NCBI RefSeq assembly: GCF_910588715.1
Contig: NZ_CAJURG010000007.1
Span: 1 to 64,000, forward strand
Direction of reading: 5' to 3'
DNA: 64,000 nucleotides
Source of the DNA: an uncultured Clostridium sp.
GTDB taxonomy: Bacteria; Bacillota; Clostridia; Clostridiales; Clostridiaceae
The notes under the pieces: generated by a model
The model's input: only the letters and a program-made list of their open reading frames with translations
What the model was told of the DNA's origin: nothing
Databases searched by the model: none
Shown here: in pieces, positions 63,729 through 64,000 of the stretch
Numbering within the stretch: the first letter of the stretch is position 1
How the letters are laid out: every line of letters starts with the position of its first letter
Translations under genes and position numbers: made by a program

Positions 63729-64000
63729 CTATAATTTTTTAATTGCATCAGAAATCACGTCGGCTAAGTCTTCTGCTTGTGGTACAAATCCTAATTTATC
63801 TATAAAAGCATGAATCATCCCTTTATACCTATAGCAAGTTATATCAACATCAGCATCTTGAAGTTGCTTTGCATAAAATTCAGTTTGAATTCTAAGTCCA
63901 TCAAATTCTGCTCCAACTAATATAGTCTTTGGTAAATTTTTATGAGATTTTGCAAGAATTGGACTAACATATGGATCATTTACTAAATCAAAATCTGGTA
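63729..64000 (-). CDS. Alpha/beta-hydrolase (esterase/lipase, HSL-like), 3' end only
   Basis: Only the last 90 or so residues lie in the window; the start is beyond base 64000. The visible end contains the LVGAEFDGLRIQ segment with the catalytic aspartate and MIHAFIDKLGF with the catalytic histidine, spaced as in the hormone-sensitive-lipase family. The reading frame is open to the edge with no stop. Such enzymes cleave short-chain esters. Full identity cannot be judged from this part. Confidence 0.78.
   Translation of the reverse strand, partial: PDFDLVNDPYVSPILAKSHKNLPKTILVGAEFDGLRIQTEFYAKQLQDADVDITCYRYKGMIHAFIDKLGFVPQAEDLADVISDAIKKL

Overview
The window is AT-rich DNA that looks like a chromosome segment of a low-GC Gram-positive anaerobe, most likely a gut-associated Clostridium of cluster I (relatives of C. 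perfringens, C. tertium or C. disporicum). The evidence is the codon bias, AAGGAGG-type ribosome binding sites, sigma-A promoters, LPXTG sorting, ABC/PTS sugar uptake and CggR/CcpA-style cre-like sites. I saw no tRNA, complete rRNA, insertion sequence, integrase or CRISPR array. The species cannot be fixed from this window.

Layout. 1-431: promoter and leader of an rRNA operon whose 16S gene lies off the left edge. 0.4-10.6 kb: housekeeping genes (U32 tRNA-modification-type peptidase, alanine racemase, UDG-like protein, HAD phosphatase, orphan sensor kinase, a TPR protein with an internal duplication, M20 amidohydrolase). 10.9-18 kb: pyridoxal kinase, TatD-linked radical SAM protein, K+/H+ antiporter with a doubled RCK_C domain, then a leader-peptide/attenuator region in front of a CD3324-type HTH gene and a FusB-type EF-G-binding protein, and an OPT transporter overlapping a PqqD-like gene. 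18-26 kb: ribose operon rbsKDACB, a LacI regulator and a split transketolase, all on the minus strand. 26-34 kb: a 1996-residue secreted M60 metalloprotease with a dockerin, followed 25 bp later by an LPXTG wall protein whose N-terminal domain looks cohesin-like. 34-45 kb: nucleoside ABC transporter operon, a divergent YeiL-like Crp/Fnr regulator, and an operon with a 5'-nucleotidase, an RNase J-like MBL protein, an anion permease and a thioredoxin. 45-52 kb: glutamate synthase gltBD and a divergent cysteine-synthase-family gene. 52-56 kb: a broken HNH-like polymorphic toxin with its probable immunity gene and two small exported proteins. 56-64 kb: transaldolase-like aldolase, a MerR/acetyltransferase/alcohol dehydrogenase operon, a beta-glucoside PTS/GH1 operon with a frameshifted permease, its GntR regulator, and the 3' end of an esterase.

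How the genes fit together. Ribose taken up by RbsABC is phosphorylated by RbsK and can enter the pentose phosphate pathway through the adjacent split transketolase. Nucleosides are imported by the BMP-type ABC system, and the neighbouring 5'-nucleotidase and phosphoesterases suggest nucleotide salvage. Beta-glucosides enter as 6-phosphates and are cleaved by the GH1 enzyme. The M60 protease and its wall-anchored neighbour look like a host-glycoprotein (mucin) degrading pair that may be held together by dockerin-cohesin binding.

The observations I rate most highly are the uORF plus two mutually exclusive terminators ahead of the HTH-fusB locus, the dockerin protease/cohesin-like LPXTG pair, the degenerate toxin-immunity locus, and the split EIIC gene.
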